Origin: an uncultured Candidatus Melainabacteria bacterium
GTDB taxonomy: Bacteria > Cyanobacteriota > Vampirovibrionia > Gastranaerophilales > Gastranaerophilaceae
Assembly: GCA_934718275.1 (NCBI GenBank)
Contig: CAKUZD010000001.1
Span: 1-64,000 of the forward strand
Reading direction: 5' to 3'
DNA: 64,000 bases
Under the pieces are notes generated by a model. The model was given only the letters and a program-made list of their open reading frames with translations, was not told the DNA's origin and did not search any database. The translations under genes were made by a program, and so were the position numbers. The number at the start of each line of letters is the position of its first letter. Position 1 is the stretch's first letter. Positions 54,052 to 62,112 of this stretch are shown piece by piece.

Positions 54052-54090
54052 ACTATATTTATTATTTTAAGACTATTTGGAGGTATAATT

Positions 54091-54828
54091 TTGTTTAAAC
54101 AAACTAAAGCATTCACACTTGCAGAGGTTTTAATTACCCTCGGAATTATAGGAGTTGTTGCAGCATTAACTTTACCTACATTAATACAAAATTATCAAGA
54201 AAAAGCGAATGTTACTAAATTAAAAAAAGCGTACAGCATATTATCACAGGCTATGGCTTCTGCAGTAAATGAAAACGGACCTGCTGATATTTGGGATATC
54301 TATTCTTTTGAAAAGGAAACAGCTGATGGCGAAACCGGCATGTATTACAGGTATACACCTGTTAATATAATCAAACAATTAAAAATAACAAAAGATTGTG
54401 GTTTCAAATCAGAAGGCTGTTTTCATTCAGAATATACTAAATTAAATGGAAATAAAGAACGTGATTTTGAAAATGATAATAACGGATATTATAAATTACT
54501 CCTATCTGATGGTATGGCTATTGCTTTTCAAGGCTACGAACCTGATGTTTGCGCTAAACCAAAAGGCAATTGTGGAGAAATTTGGGTCGACATAAATGGA
54601 CATAAAAGACCAAATGTTGTAGGCAAAGATTTATTTATATTCAACTACACTAAAGACAAAATAGTTATGTATGGAGAAAAAGCTGTTACAGAAAATTATC
54701 TAAAGCGAACAACTTGCAATTTAAAAAGTTATGGATATGCCTGCACAGCTTGGGTTATATTAAAAGAAAATTTAGACTACTTGCATTGTGATGATTTAAG
54801 TTGGTCTGGCAAATTTAAATGCAATTAA
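54091..54828 (+). CDS. Type IV pilin-like / pseudopilin protein with TTG start
   Basis: 245 aa. No ATG is available; TTG seven bases after GGAGG begins MFKQTKAFTLAEVLITLG. Prepilin-type stem with Glu5 and Ala before the cleavage site. The globular part has several Cys (CGFKSEGC, CAKPKGNC) and the WVDINGHKRPNVVGKDLFIF motif shared with the 30095 protein. Third regulator/pilin pair. Confidence 0.9.
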   Translation: MFKQTKAFTLAEVLITLGIIGVVAALTLPTLIQNYQEKANVTKLKKAYSILSQAMASAVNENGPADIWDIYSFEKETADGETGMYYRYTPVNIIKQLKITKDCGFKSEGCFHSEYTKLNGNKERDFENDNNGYYKLLLSDGMAIAFQGYEPDVCAKPKGNCGEIWVDINGHKRPNVVGKDLFIFNYTKDKIVMYGEKAVTENYLKRTTCNLKSYGYACTAWVILKENLDYLHCDDLSWSGKFKCN

Positions 54829-54865
54829 CCCTAAAAGTAAAAGAATTTCGTGTTAAAATATTTCT

Positions 54866-57256
54866 ATGATTGACAATATCGAGCAACTCAAAAAAGCTAT
54901 AGAAATTGAAATTCAATACAAATATATTGATATTCACGGGAAAAGTCAAACTTTTTCAAACTTCATAAAAAACGAAGCTAAAAAATACTACAAACTTTCT
55001 AAAAAAAATCCCAAATGGGCAGTTATTGCTGAAGCTTTCGAACATTACCCATTTGCCGGATTAAATGAAAGAAGAAAGAGTATAGATAATCTTATTCGAG
55101 TGCTTTCATCAGAAACTAAGCAAAAAAATAATGACAACCACCAAAATCTATCAAATCAAGAAAGCTTAAAACCGGCAAAAGATACAGATGTTATGTACCT
55201 TAAAGGAGTTGGTCCCAAAGTTGCATACAAACTTAACAAACTTGGTATTTATACAATTCAAGATTTAATGCTTTATTTGCCCAAAAAACATATTGACTAC
55301 TCATCCAGAACTCTTATTAAAGATCTTAAAGAAGGGGAAACAACAACTGTTTTCGGATATATCAGATCAGTTTCAGCTTTTAATACGCAAAAAAAACTTT
55401 CAGTTGTAAAAGTTACAATTGCTGACGAAAGCGGGAAATTAGATTTAAGTTTTTTCCAAGCAAAATCAAACAGATTTATGCTGGAAAGAACCAAGGCCCA
55501 ATTCCCTATTAATGCAGGGATAATGCTTTCCGGAAAAGTTAAACGAAACAGTTATGACGGCAAATTAACATTTGATAAACCAACATACTCTATTATGACA
55601 GGGGAATTTCTTGAAGATAAAAACTCAAACTTAAATATTGCAAGAATTGTTCCTGTTTATACTGTTTGCGAAGATTTAAGCATTAAGGTTCTAAGACGTG
55701 CTATCTTCAACGCAATTCAAAAATACAAAAACGAAATTGAAAACATTATTCCAAATTTTATAAAAGAAAAGTATGGGATTTTAGATAAAAAAATTGCCGT
55801 TGAACAAATTCATTTCCCCGAAAATCAAGAACTCCTTGAACGTGCCCGATTTTCCCTGATATTCGAAGAACTTTTTTTAATACAACTTAAATTAGTCCGA
55901 CTGAGAGAAGAAAATGCTCATACACACTCTGCACTTGCTTTGAAAATAAAAGAAAAAGGATTAGTAAGACAATTTATCGACAACCTGCCGTTTGAACTTA
56001 CAGGTGCACAAAAAAGAGCTATAAACGAAATATTAAATGATTTAAATTCAGATATTCCAATGGCAAGACTTTTACAAGGAGATGTTGGGAGCGGAAAAAC
56101 TGTAGTAGCAACTATTATGCTGCTTGCAGGAGTTGAAAACGGCTATCAGGGTGCACTTATGGCTCCGACAGAAATTCTTGCACAACAACATTTTAACAAT
56201 TTACAACAGTGGCTAACCCCGATGGGAATAAGTGTTGGACTTTTTTTAGGCAGCCAAGGTAAAAAAGTAAGAGAAAAATTCAGAACAGATTTACGAAACG
56301 GACAAATGAATATTGCTGTCGGAACACATGCTCTCATTCAAGATGATGTTGATTTTAACAATCTTGGAACAATTGTTGTTGATGAACAACACCGTTTTGG
56401 AGTAAAACAAAGAAATGTTTTAAAAAAGAAATCACAAAATCCTCAAATGCTGACAATGACAGCTACCCCAATCCCAAGAACATTAGCTCTAACAGTACAT
56501 GGCGATTTGGATTTAACAATTATTGACGAATTACCCAAAGGCAGAAAACCGATAAAAACATCTCTCGTAACTTCTCATAGAGGAGTATACGAGCTTATTC
56601 AATCTGAAATTGAAGCAGGACGCCAAGCATACGTTGTTTATCCGTTGATTGAAGAAAGTGAAACTTTATCAGCGAAAGCAGCAACAATAGAAGCTGAACG
56701 CCTACAAAACGAAGTTTTTCCTCAATTTAAAATCGGACTTCTACACGGCAAACTTAAAAATGAAGAAAAAGAACAGGTAATGAAAGATTTTAAAAACAAA
56801 AAATATGACATTCTTGTATCAACAACTGTTGTAGAAGTAGGAGTTGATGTACCAAATTCAACAGTAATACTTATTGAAAACGCTGAAAGGTTCGGATTAT
56901 CCCAACTACATCAGTTGAGAGGCCGTGTCGGGAGAAACAGCCTTCAATCTTATTGTATTCTTCATACTTCAACAAAATCACAAGAAACAAAAGAGCGTTT
57001 AAACATAATGACACAAACAAATGACGGCTTTGTCATAGCAGAAAAAGATTTACAACTTAGAGGCCCCGGAGAATTTTTAGGGACTCGCCAAAGTGGTTTA
57101 CCGGATTTAATCATTTCTGACATTGTTAGAGATGCAAAAATTTTGGAAATGGCAAGAAATGAAGCTATAAATTTTGTAAAAAGTAACAAAATAGAAGATT
57201 TCCCTAAATTAAAAGAAATAACAACATTAACATTATTTAGTAGCTTAGATATCTAA
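54866..57256 (+). CDS. recG: ATP-dependent DNA helicase RecG
   Basis: 796 aa. The N-terminal ~100 residues are a helical extension. Wedge domain: MYLKGVGPKVAYKLNKLGI and DLMLYLPKKHIDYS. Helicase motifs: LLQGDVGSGKTVVA (I), APTEILAQQH (Ia), VVDEQHRFGVKQR (II, DEQH), MTATPIPRTL (III), GLLHGKLKNEEKEQVM, STTVVEVGVDVPN, and QLHQLRGRVGR (VI). It remodels stalled replication forks and Holliday junctions. TAAAAT stands six bases before the ATG without a Shine-Dalgarno sequence. Confidence 0.97.
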   Translation: MIDNIEQLKKAIEIEIQYKYIDIHGKSQTFSNFIKNEAKKYYKLSKKNPKWAVIAEAFEHYPFAGLNERRKSIDNLIRVLSSETKQKNNDNHQNLSNQESLKPAKDTDVMYLKGVGPKVAYKLNKLGIYTIQDLMLYLPKKHIDYSSRTLIKDLKEGETTTVFGYIRSVSAFNTQKKLSVVKVTIADESGKLDLSFFQAKSNRFMLERTKAQFPINAGIMLSGKVKRNSYDGKLTFDKPTYSIMTGEFLEDKNSNLNIARIVPVYTVCEDLSIKVLRRAIFNAIQKYKNEIENIIPNFIKEKYGILDKKIAVEQIHFPENQELLERARFSLIFEELFLIQLKLVRLREENAHTHSALALKIKEKGLVRQFIDNLPFELTGAQKRAINEILNDLNSDIPMARLLQGDVGSGKTVVATIMLLAGVENGYQGALMAPTEILAQQHFNNLQQWLTPMGISVGLFLGSQGKKVREKFRTDLRNGQMNIAVGTHALIQDDVDFNNLGTIVVDEQHRFGVKQRNVLKKKSQNPQMLTMTATPIPRTLALTVHGDLDLTIIDELPKGRKPIKTSLVTSHRGVYELIQSEIEAGRQAYVVYPLIEESETLSAKAATIEAERLQNEVFPQFKIGLLHGKLKNEEKEQVMKDFKNKKYDILVSTTVVEVGVDVPNSTVILIENAERFGLSQLHQLRGRVGRNSLQSYCILHTSTKSQETKERLNIMTQTNDGFVIAEKDLQLRGPGEFLGTRQSGLPDLIISDIVRDAKILEMARNEAINFVKSNKIEDFPKLKEITTLTLFSSLDI

Positions 57257-57306
57257 TAAAAAATTTTAAGCTTATGTTAATAAATATTAAGAATTAAAAC
57301 CATATT

Positions 57307-57340
57307 AGCAATTATCTACAGAATATATACTTTATATATA
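57307..57340 (+). promoter_or_regulatory. Shared AGCAA-N13-ATATACTTTATATATA element
   Basis: AGCAA at 57307-57311, AT block at 57325-57340, ATG 17 bases later. AGCAATTATCTA at the 5' side is identical to the 48116 copy. Confidence 0.78.
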
Positions 57341-57357
57341 CAAGATGGAGATATACT

Positions 57358-58767
57358 ATGGTCGAATCTTTTTATACATACCTTCACGGCCCCAGAACAT
57401 TTTGGGGAAGTAGCAGCAACAGGACAGTAGTAAATAACAACTTCTTTGGCATTCCAATGATGCCTCAATGCTCATTGTTCGGAATTCCTTCATTTGGTAT
57501 TGGATGCAACAATTACCAAATGCAAAATTACAACTGCAACAGTAATATGAATAATTTATTTGGACTTATGCTACTAAATTCCATGATTAATGGAGGCCAA
57601 AATAAAGTATTGCCTAATAACGGATATACACCATACTACAATTTTTCAAACACAGCTTCACAAGAAGGTGCAGGAGGAACTGCTAATAACAATTCAACCG
57701 GCAACAACCTTGCAACATTACAAAATTATATGACGCGCTTAGGTTTTACAGCTGAAAACGGTTACTCAGTTGCCAAAACATCTGACGGAACTTTGCAGTT
57801 TACGTATAATAAAGACGGAAAAACGGTCGTAGCATCTTCATTACCGGAATTAATGAGTAAAATATCTGCTAATACCCAAACAAATCCTGAAAAGACAGAT
57901 TCTTTAGAAGACTTGGTTGTCGCACAAAGTGATGAAACCGATGAAGCTGATAAAGCTAATGAAAAAGTAGATGATTCTGACGATGACGCTTCTGCTGCGG
58001 CAGGTGATGGAAAAGGAGAAGTAAAGAAAACTCCGGCGCCAAAAGGAGGAGCAAAACACTTTACTATGCCTAATTTAGAAGGACAAAAAATCGGTGGTAA
58101 AGAACTTGAATGGAAACACTACAAAAATACATCAAATTATGTAAGAACCAATGTAAAAAATAACATGTCTGTTGATGATTTGGTTGAAAAAATGCTACCA
58201 AAAGGAACAGAGGCCGAAAAATCCAAATATAAACAATGGGTAATTGACGCTAACCCTAACGGAATTAAAAATGGGAAAGTCGCAGACGTAAATAAATTAG
58301 ACTTACCTGTTTATAAGACAGCCGGTAGCAATAAAGCTCCAAAGCCTTGGAAAAATGCAAAAGAAACTCATATCAAATTACCAAACAATAAAACAACAGA
58401 AGCATTAAGTTATGGAAAAAATTACATATATAAAGAACCATCAAGTATAGATTCGCTTGATACTGATGCTGTATTTGTAATTGATGGTCATAAATACAAT
58501 CTAAAATCTTCTGGTAGAACTTATGATTACTGGAGCGCTTTAGGCAAAAGAACCAGCGGACAAAATGAAAACTTTATAGACCATAAAACAGGTAAATTCA
58601 ACCCTAAAGCGAACTGGACTAAATATTGTAAATTGACCTCCGATGGAGGAGATGGTCCACTAAACGATTTGCCGATAAAAGTAGAAAAAGGAGTTGTTTG
58701 TATCATGTTTAAAGGGAAAGCTTACCCTATGGACGATGTAATGTCAGGGAAAGTAATCCTTAAATAA
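57358..58767 (+). CDS. Asn-rich low-complexity protein with internal beta repeat, unknown function
   Basis: 469 aa. The N-terminus is MVESFYTYLHGPRTFWGSSS followed by Asn/Cys-rich VVNNNFFGIP...CNNYQMQNYNCNSN. Residues ~118-165 (TLQNYMTRLGFTAENGYSVA; DGTLQFTYNKDGKTVV) resemble a segment of the 58949 protein. An acidic Asp/Glu/Ala linker (about 180-225) follows. The ~240-residue C-terminal domain is globular (DTDAVFVIDGHKYNLKSSGR; MFKGKAYPMDDV). No signal peptide or membrane segment. Third member of the shared-promoter set. A terminator follows. Confidence 0.75.
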   Translation: MVESFYTYLHGPRTFWGSSSNRTVVNNNFFGIPMMPQCSLFGIPSFGIGCNNYQMQNYNCNSNMNNLFGLMLLNSMINGGQNKVLPNNGYTPYYNFSNTASQEGAGGTANNNSTGNNLATLQNYMTRLGFTAENGYSVAKTSDGTLQFTYNKDGKTVVASSLPELMSKISANTQTNPEKTDSLEDLVVAQSDETDEADKANEKVDDSDDDASAAAGDGKGEVKKTPAPKGGAKHFTMPNLEGQKIGGKELEWKHYKNTSNYVRTNVKNNMSVDDLVEKMLPKGTEAEKSKYKQWVIDANPNGIKNGKVADVNKLDLPVYKTAGSNKAPKPWKNAKETHIKLPNNKTTEALSYGKNYIYKEPSSIDSLDTDAVFVIDGHKYNLKSSGRTYDYWSALGKRTSGQNENFIDHKTGKFNPKANWTKYCKLTSDGGDGPLNDLPIKVEKGVVCIMFKGKAYPMDDVMSGKVILK

Positions 58768-58798
58768 AAAAGATAGGTTATAAAAACCTATCTTTTTT
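58766..58798 (+). terminator. Rho-independent terminator
   Basis: AAAAAGATAGGTT/AACCTATCTTTTT stem with a 5-nt loop. Confidence 0.9.
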
Positions 58799-58886
58799 AT
58801 TGTTTATGTTTGCATATTAAGCTATACGGGCATATATATAATAGATATCGTAATTATTAATTTTTGTAAACAATTCTTTCAAAAAT

Positions 58887-58920
58887 AGCAATATATAAAA
58901 CAATATATACTTTATATATA
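58887..58920 (+). promoter_or_regulatory. Shared AGCAA-N13-ATATACTTTATATATA element
   Basis: AGCAA at 58887-58891, AT block at 58905-58920. Identical block sequence and spacing to the 48116 and 57307 copies. Confidence 0.78.
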
Positions 58921-58948
58921 TAAGAGTATAAAACACGAGGTAAAACCC

Positions 58949-59854
58949 ATGAGCAATTATGGTGTAACAGGATGGTCCGGCGGAGTCAGACAGTCCCTAA
59001 CGTACAATTTAAAAGCAGGACAAATGCGAGGAATGGGCAGAGTCAATGTCTTTCCAAGCACTACCATAGTTAACAATAATTTTGGTGGTGGATATGGTTT
59101 TTACAATGACAGCTGCTACTGCAACAATACCAATACCAATAGCACTCCAAGTTGGATGAATTGGATGATGGGCATTGGGCTCGGCACGTCTTTGCTCGGA
59201 AATATTCTCGGGATGTTTGGCATAGGTGGCGGCGGTGGCAAAACCGAAGGAGCCGGAGAAGCCAAAACAGAAGCCAAAGAAACTAAAGAACCAACAAAAC
59301 TAGAACAAGCGCAAAATGCTATCAAAGGATTAGGTAAAGAATATTCTGTAAGAGTTGATGCTGATGGCAATATAACTTTTGTTTATACAGCCAAAGATGG
59401 AACCCAATTTGAAGGTAAAACTCTAGGCGAATTGAACCAAGCAATCATAGATAGCTCCAAAAAACCTGAAGTAAAAAAAGACGAAGTTGAACCAAAACAG
59501 GAACCAAAGGAAGAAAAATTGGAAAGTGGAAGTATTACTTCTGCAATTGACGAAGCCCTTGGAAATAAATCCACAATATCGGGAACTGTATCCAACAATG
59601 CAGACGGAACAGTTAGCATTGAAGGAAAAACTAATACATACACTTACGAAAAAGGAACCAAGCAAATAACCTACAATAACAAACAATACACTGTTTATTC
59701 TCTAAAAGGTGCAGTTAACAACCGAACAGGGCATGCAGTACAGACAACAGAACAAGAATATATCCTAATTAATGGTCAACTTGTTCAACCAAAAGACTGC
59801 AAAGACCTAAAAGGCTTGGGAACAGGTAGTACCCCCCCCCCGACAAGACGCTAG
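58949..59854 (+). CDS. Asn/Gly-rich protein of the shared-promoter set, ending at a C10 tract
   Basis: 301 aa as read. MSNYGVTGWSGGVRQSLTYN, then a VVNNN-like TIVNNNFGGGYGFYNDSCYC region, a hydrophobic Gly/Met stretch (about 68-95), an acidic linker and a beta-like repeat (about 125-165, YSVRVDADGNITFVYTAKDG) matching the 57358 protein. The frame ends in GSTPPPTRR-stop inside and just after ten consecutive C. One extra C would continue the frame to 60351, giving ~467 aa, the same size as the upstream 469-aa neighbour. GAGG precedes the ATG. Confidence 0.75.
   Translation: MSNYGVTGWSGGVRQSLTYNLKAGQMRGMGRVNVFPSTTIVNNNFGGGYGFYNDSCYCNNTNTNSTPSWMNWMMGIGLGTSLLGNILGMFGIGGGGGKTEGAGEAKTEAKETKEPTKLEQAQNAIKGLGKEYSVRVDADGNITFVYTAKDGTQFEGKTLGELNQAIIDSSKKPEVKKDEVEPKQEPKEEKLESGSITSAIDEALGNKSTISGTVSNNADGTVSIEGKTNTYTYEKGTKQITYNNKQYTVYSLKGAVNNRTGHAVQTTEQEYILINGQLVQPKDCKDLKGLGTGSTPPPTRR
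59832..59841 (+). repeat. Poly-C tract (C10) at a frame switch
   Basis: Ten consecutive C in an AT-rich gene. C10 gives the early stop TAG at 59852-59854. C11 joins the upstream frame to the open frame that runs to 60351. Confidence 0.85.
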
Positions 59855-60351
59855 CAGAAAACGAACCTAAGGCTGAAAAAAAAGAAAAAGCTAATAATGT
59901 TAGCCCCAAAGCAACTCTAAAAAAAGGTGAAAATTTTAAAGCAAGCTATACTGTAAAGATGCCAAGTGGTAATAAATGCACTTTAAAATTAGAACAAAAT
60001 GGTAAATATCGATATTTTGACCAATCTGACAAAGAAATTTCAGAAGCTGAATTCCAAAAACAAACAGGAAAAACAGGTCAGGCTATAATGGATAAAATCC
60101 ATAAACAAGAAAGAGCTAAAACTCCTGATCAAACAGCATATAGTGCAACTCTTACAATTGCACCCGGGAAGTTCCCAACAGCAACATTCAAAGATAAAAA
60201 CGGACAAGTTCATACATTTACAGGCAAATCCAGCGGGATAAGTTTTTCTGCTGGCACTAGACAAAAAGCACAAATTGAAAATCTTAAACAACAAATAATA
60301 GAAGCAGGATTTACAAATGTAAATTTAATTGAAACCAAACAAGGTCGGTAA
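59842..60351 (+). pseudogene. Out-of-frame 3' part of the 58949 gene
   Basis: Open in the frame shifted by one base. It reads DKTLAENEPKAEKKEKANN, then ATLKKGENFKASYTVKMPSG, KYRYFDQSDKEISEAEFQKQ and a C-terminal AYSATLTIAPGKFPTATFKD...FTNVNLIETKQGR. An internal ATG at 59959 has no ribosome-binding site, so independent translation is unlikely. Undamaged coding character and a terminator overlapping its stop support it being the true 3' end of the upstream gene. Confidence 0.75.
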
Positions 60352-60372
60352 ATTAATACCGATCTTGTTTTA
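60337..60372 (+). terminator. Terminator overlapping the stop codon
   Basis: AAACAAG-TCGGTA pairs with TACCGA-CTTGTTT (60337-60350 with 60357-60370), then T. It includes the stop of the frame ending at 60351. Confidence 0.82.
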
Positions 60373-60448
60373 ATTAAATTTATTAATATTCATACTTTAC
60401 AAAAACGCTTACAGTATTATATAATCCAAATAAGTAAGGAGAATTATA

Positions 60449-60877
60449 ATGACTAAAATAGCAATCGGTTCTGACCACGGCGGTTTTGAATATAAAGCAA
60501 AAATTATTGATTATTTAAAAGAACACAATTTTGAATACGAAGATATGGGAACTTTTGATAAAAACTCTTGTGATTACCCGATTATTGCTCAAAAAGTTGC
60601 AAAAGAAGTCGTTTCGGGGAAAGCAGATAAAGGAATTTTAGTTTGTGGTACGGGTATCGGGATGTCTATTGCCGCAAACAAAGTAAAAGGAATAAGAGCA
60701 GCACTTTGTTCTGATACTTTTTCTGCAAGAGCTACCAGAGCACATAACAACTCAAATATTCTTTGTTTGGGGCAACGCGCAATTGGAGAATGTTTAGCTC
60801 TTGATATTGTTGATGTATGGCTACATACCGATTTTGAAGGTGGCAGACACCAAAGAAGAATTGATGAAATTGAGTAA
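60449..60877 (+). CDS. rpiB: Ribose 5-phosphate isomerase B
   Basis: 142 aa. IAIGSDHGGFEYKAKIIDYL, DYPIIAQKVAKEV, ILVCGTGIGMSIAANKVKGI and ARATRAHNNSNILCLGQR are the RpiB signatures, with the catalytic Cys in VCGTG. It interconverts ribose 5-phosphate and ribulose 5-phosphate. AAGGAGAA precedes the ATG. Confidence 0.96.
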   Translation: MTKIAIGSDHGGFEYKAKIIDYLKEHNFEYEDMGTFDKNSCDYPIIAQKVAKEVVSGKADKGILVCGTGIGMSIAANKVKGIRAALCSDTFSARATRAHNNSNILCLGQRAIGECLALDIVDVWLHTDFEGGRHQRRIDEIE

Positions 60878-60892
60878 AAAACGTCCCAATTG

Positions 60893-60962
60893 AACCCTCT
60901 CCCGAATTTCTAAGTTCGCAAATGCTCACTAAGAAATTCTACCCTCTCACAAAGAGAGAGGG
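60893..60962. repeat. Left inverted repeat
   Basis: AACCCTCTCCCGAATTTC at the outer edge. ACCCTCTCACAAAGAGAGAG at the inner edge forms its own hairpin (CCCTCTC/GAGAGGG), so it may also terminate transcription. Confidence 0.75.
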
Positions 60963-61316
60963 TTATAGTTTGTTGTATTCTTCCAGTATTTTTAACAAAA
61001 CTCCATCTATATTGTTAATAACATCATTATCCAAAAATCTCAAAACAGTAAATCCTAATTTATTTAAATACTCTGTTCGAGCTTTATCATAATCAATATT
61101 TTCAATATGCTGTGAACCATCCAGCTCGATAATTAATTTTTTAGAAAGAGCAACAAAGTCTACAATATATTTTCCAACAGGAACTTGTCGTCTAAACTTA
61201 ATACCACTTAATTTTTTTGCACGAATTTTTTGCCATAAAATATTTTCACAATCAGCTTGGTTAGCTCTTAAATCCTTTGCATTTGTAAGGGATTTTTTTA
61301 GATAAAATCTATTCAT
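60963..61316 (-). CDS. DUF559 endonuclease-like protein (Vsr/restriction-fold)
   Basis: 117 aa from MNRFYLKKSLTN. ILWQKIRAKKLSGIKFRRQV, YIVDFVALSKKLIIELDGSQH and RTEYLNKLGFTVLRF are DUF559 hallmarks. D (VDFV), E (IELDGSQH) and Q/H make the PD-(D/E)xK-like nuclease site. TATAAT stands six bases before the ATG inside the element. It fills the whole interior of the inverted-repeat unit, suggesting it drives or profits from its movement. Confidence 0.85.
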   Translation of the reverse strand: MNRFYLKKSLTNAKDLRANQADCENILWQKIRAKKLSGIKFRRQVPVGKYIVDFVALSKKLIIELDGSQHIENIDYDKARTEYLNKLGFTVLRFLDNDVINNIDGVLLKILEEYNKL

Positions 61317-61343
61317 AATGCAATTATACCACAACACAAATTT

Positions 61344-61413
61344 CCCTCTCTCTTTGTGAGAGGGAGCAGTCGTTTGCGAACTTTTGTGAGCATTACGAAT
61401 GCGGGAGAGGGTT
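61344..61413. repeat. Right inverted repeat
   Basis: Inner edge CCCTCTCTCTTTGTGAGAGG, outer edge GCGGGAGAGGGTT. Reverse complement aligns with 60893-60962. Confidence 0.75.
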
Positions 61414-61484
61414 TGCTTTAATCTTTTTGACCAACTTGCAAATCTGACAAAATTATGTTAACATCAACTAATAAAGGAAGAATT

Positions 61485-61874
61485 ATGACTGAAATTGATT
61501 CAAAAAAATTGGCTTGTGTTATTGCAAGAACGTTAGACGAAAAATTGGGTAAAGATATAACTATACTAAACATTAGTAATGTATCATCATTGGCTGATTA
61601 TTTTGTTATTGTAACCGGAGATTCAACTCCGCAAGTGAAAGCATTGATGAATAATACCAAAGAACGAATTAAGGAATTATTTTCTCGTTCTCCAATCAGA
61701 ATGGAAAACGATATTAAAAACCGTTGGAATTTGCTTGATTATGGTGATGTAGTTGTTCATATCTTACATAAAGAAGAACGAGAAACTTATGCTATAGAAA
61801 AATTTTGGAATCACGCATTCAGCATCCCGGAAAATGAATGGAAAGAAATTTCGGAAGAATACAAGACTTTTTAA
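61485..61874 (+). CDS. rsfS: Ribosomal silencing factor RsfS
   Basis: 129 aa from MTEIDSKKLACVIARTLDEK, with AAAGGAAG upstream. LADYFVIVTGDSTPQVKAL, WNLLDYGDVVVHILHKEER and YAIEKFWNHA are diagnostic. It binds L14 and blocks subunit joining when nutrients run low. nadD, its frequent neighbour, is absent. Confidence 0.94.
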   Translation: MTEIDSKKLACVIARTLDEKLGKDITILNISNVSSLADYFVIVTGDSTPQVKALMNNTKERIKELFSRSPIRMENDIKNRWNLLDYGDVVVHILHKEERETYAIEKFWNHAFSIPENEWKEISEEYKTF

Positions 61875-62112
61875 TAACGTAATTGGCTTCACTATTTTGT
61901 GGGGCTTTTTCTTTGTATCGTTACATTTCGAAATACTGTTGCAAAATCCAAGAAATAGTGTAAAATTGAGGTATAAGAGAGTACTATAAGGAAAAAGTTA
62001 AAAATCTTGTAGCTTTATTTAATGTTAGGTTTAATTGTAGCAGTTTTTACATACATTTTTGAAAGTATGTATTTGCAATTAAAAAAGGTAGCCATGTAAA
62101 AGGTAAAAAATA

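Larger units (their letters stand above)
60893..61413. mobile_element. Small inverted-repeat-bounded DUF559 element
   Basis: Two ~70-bp ends (60893-60962 and 61344-61413) are imperfect inverted copies. Both start AACCCTCTCCCG at the outside, end CCCTCTCACAAAGAGAGAGG at the inside, and contain GTTCGCAAA and ATGCTCAC in between. They enclose exactly one gene, whose stop touches one end. No target duplication is obvious. This is a candidate mobile or homing-type unit without a transposase. Confidence 0.7.

Noticed and set aside
59959..60351. Independent 130-aa gene after the C10 tract
   Set aside because: No ribosome-binding site or promoter; the same frame is open back to the C-tract, so it is better read as the 3' part of the upstream gene.
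60893..61413. CRISPR or ordinary terminators for the repeated CCCTCTC blocks
   Set aside because: Only two copies, inverted, ~70 bp long and flanking one gene; not a direct-repeat array.
62022..62099. 25-codon ORF with a hydrophobic start upstream of the TPR gene
   Set aside because: No ribosome-binding site near its ATG; the region also forms a TACATAC/GTATGTA hairpin. Could be chance.
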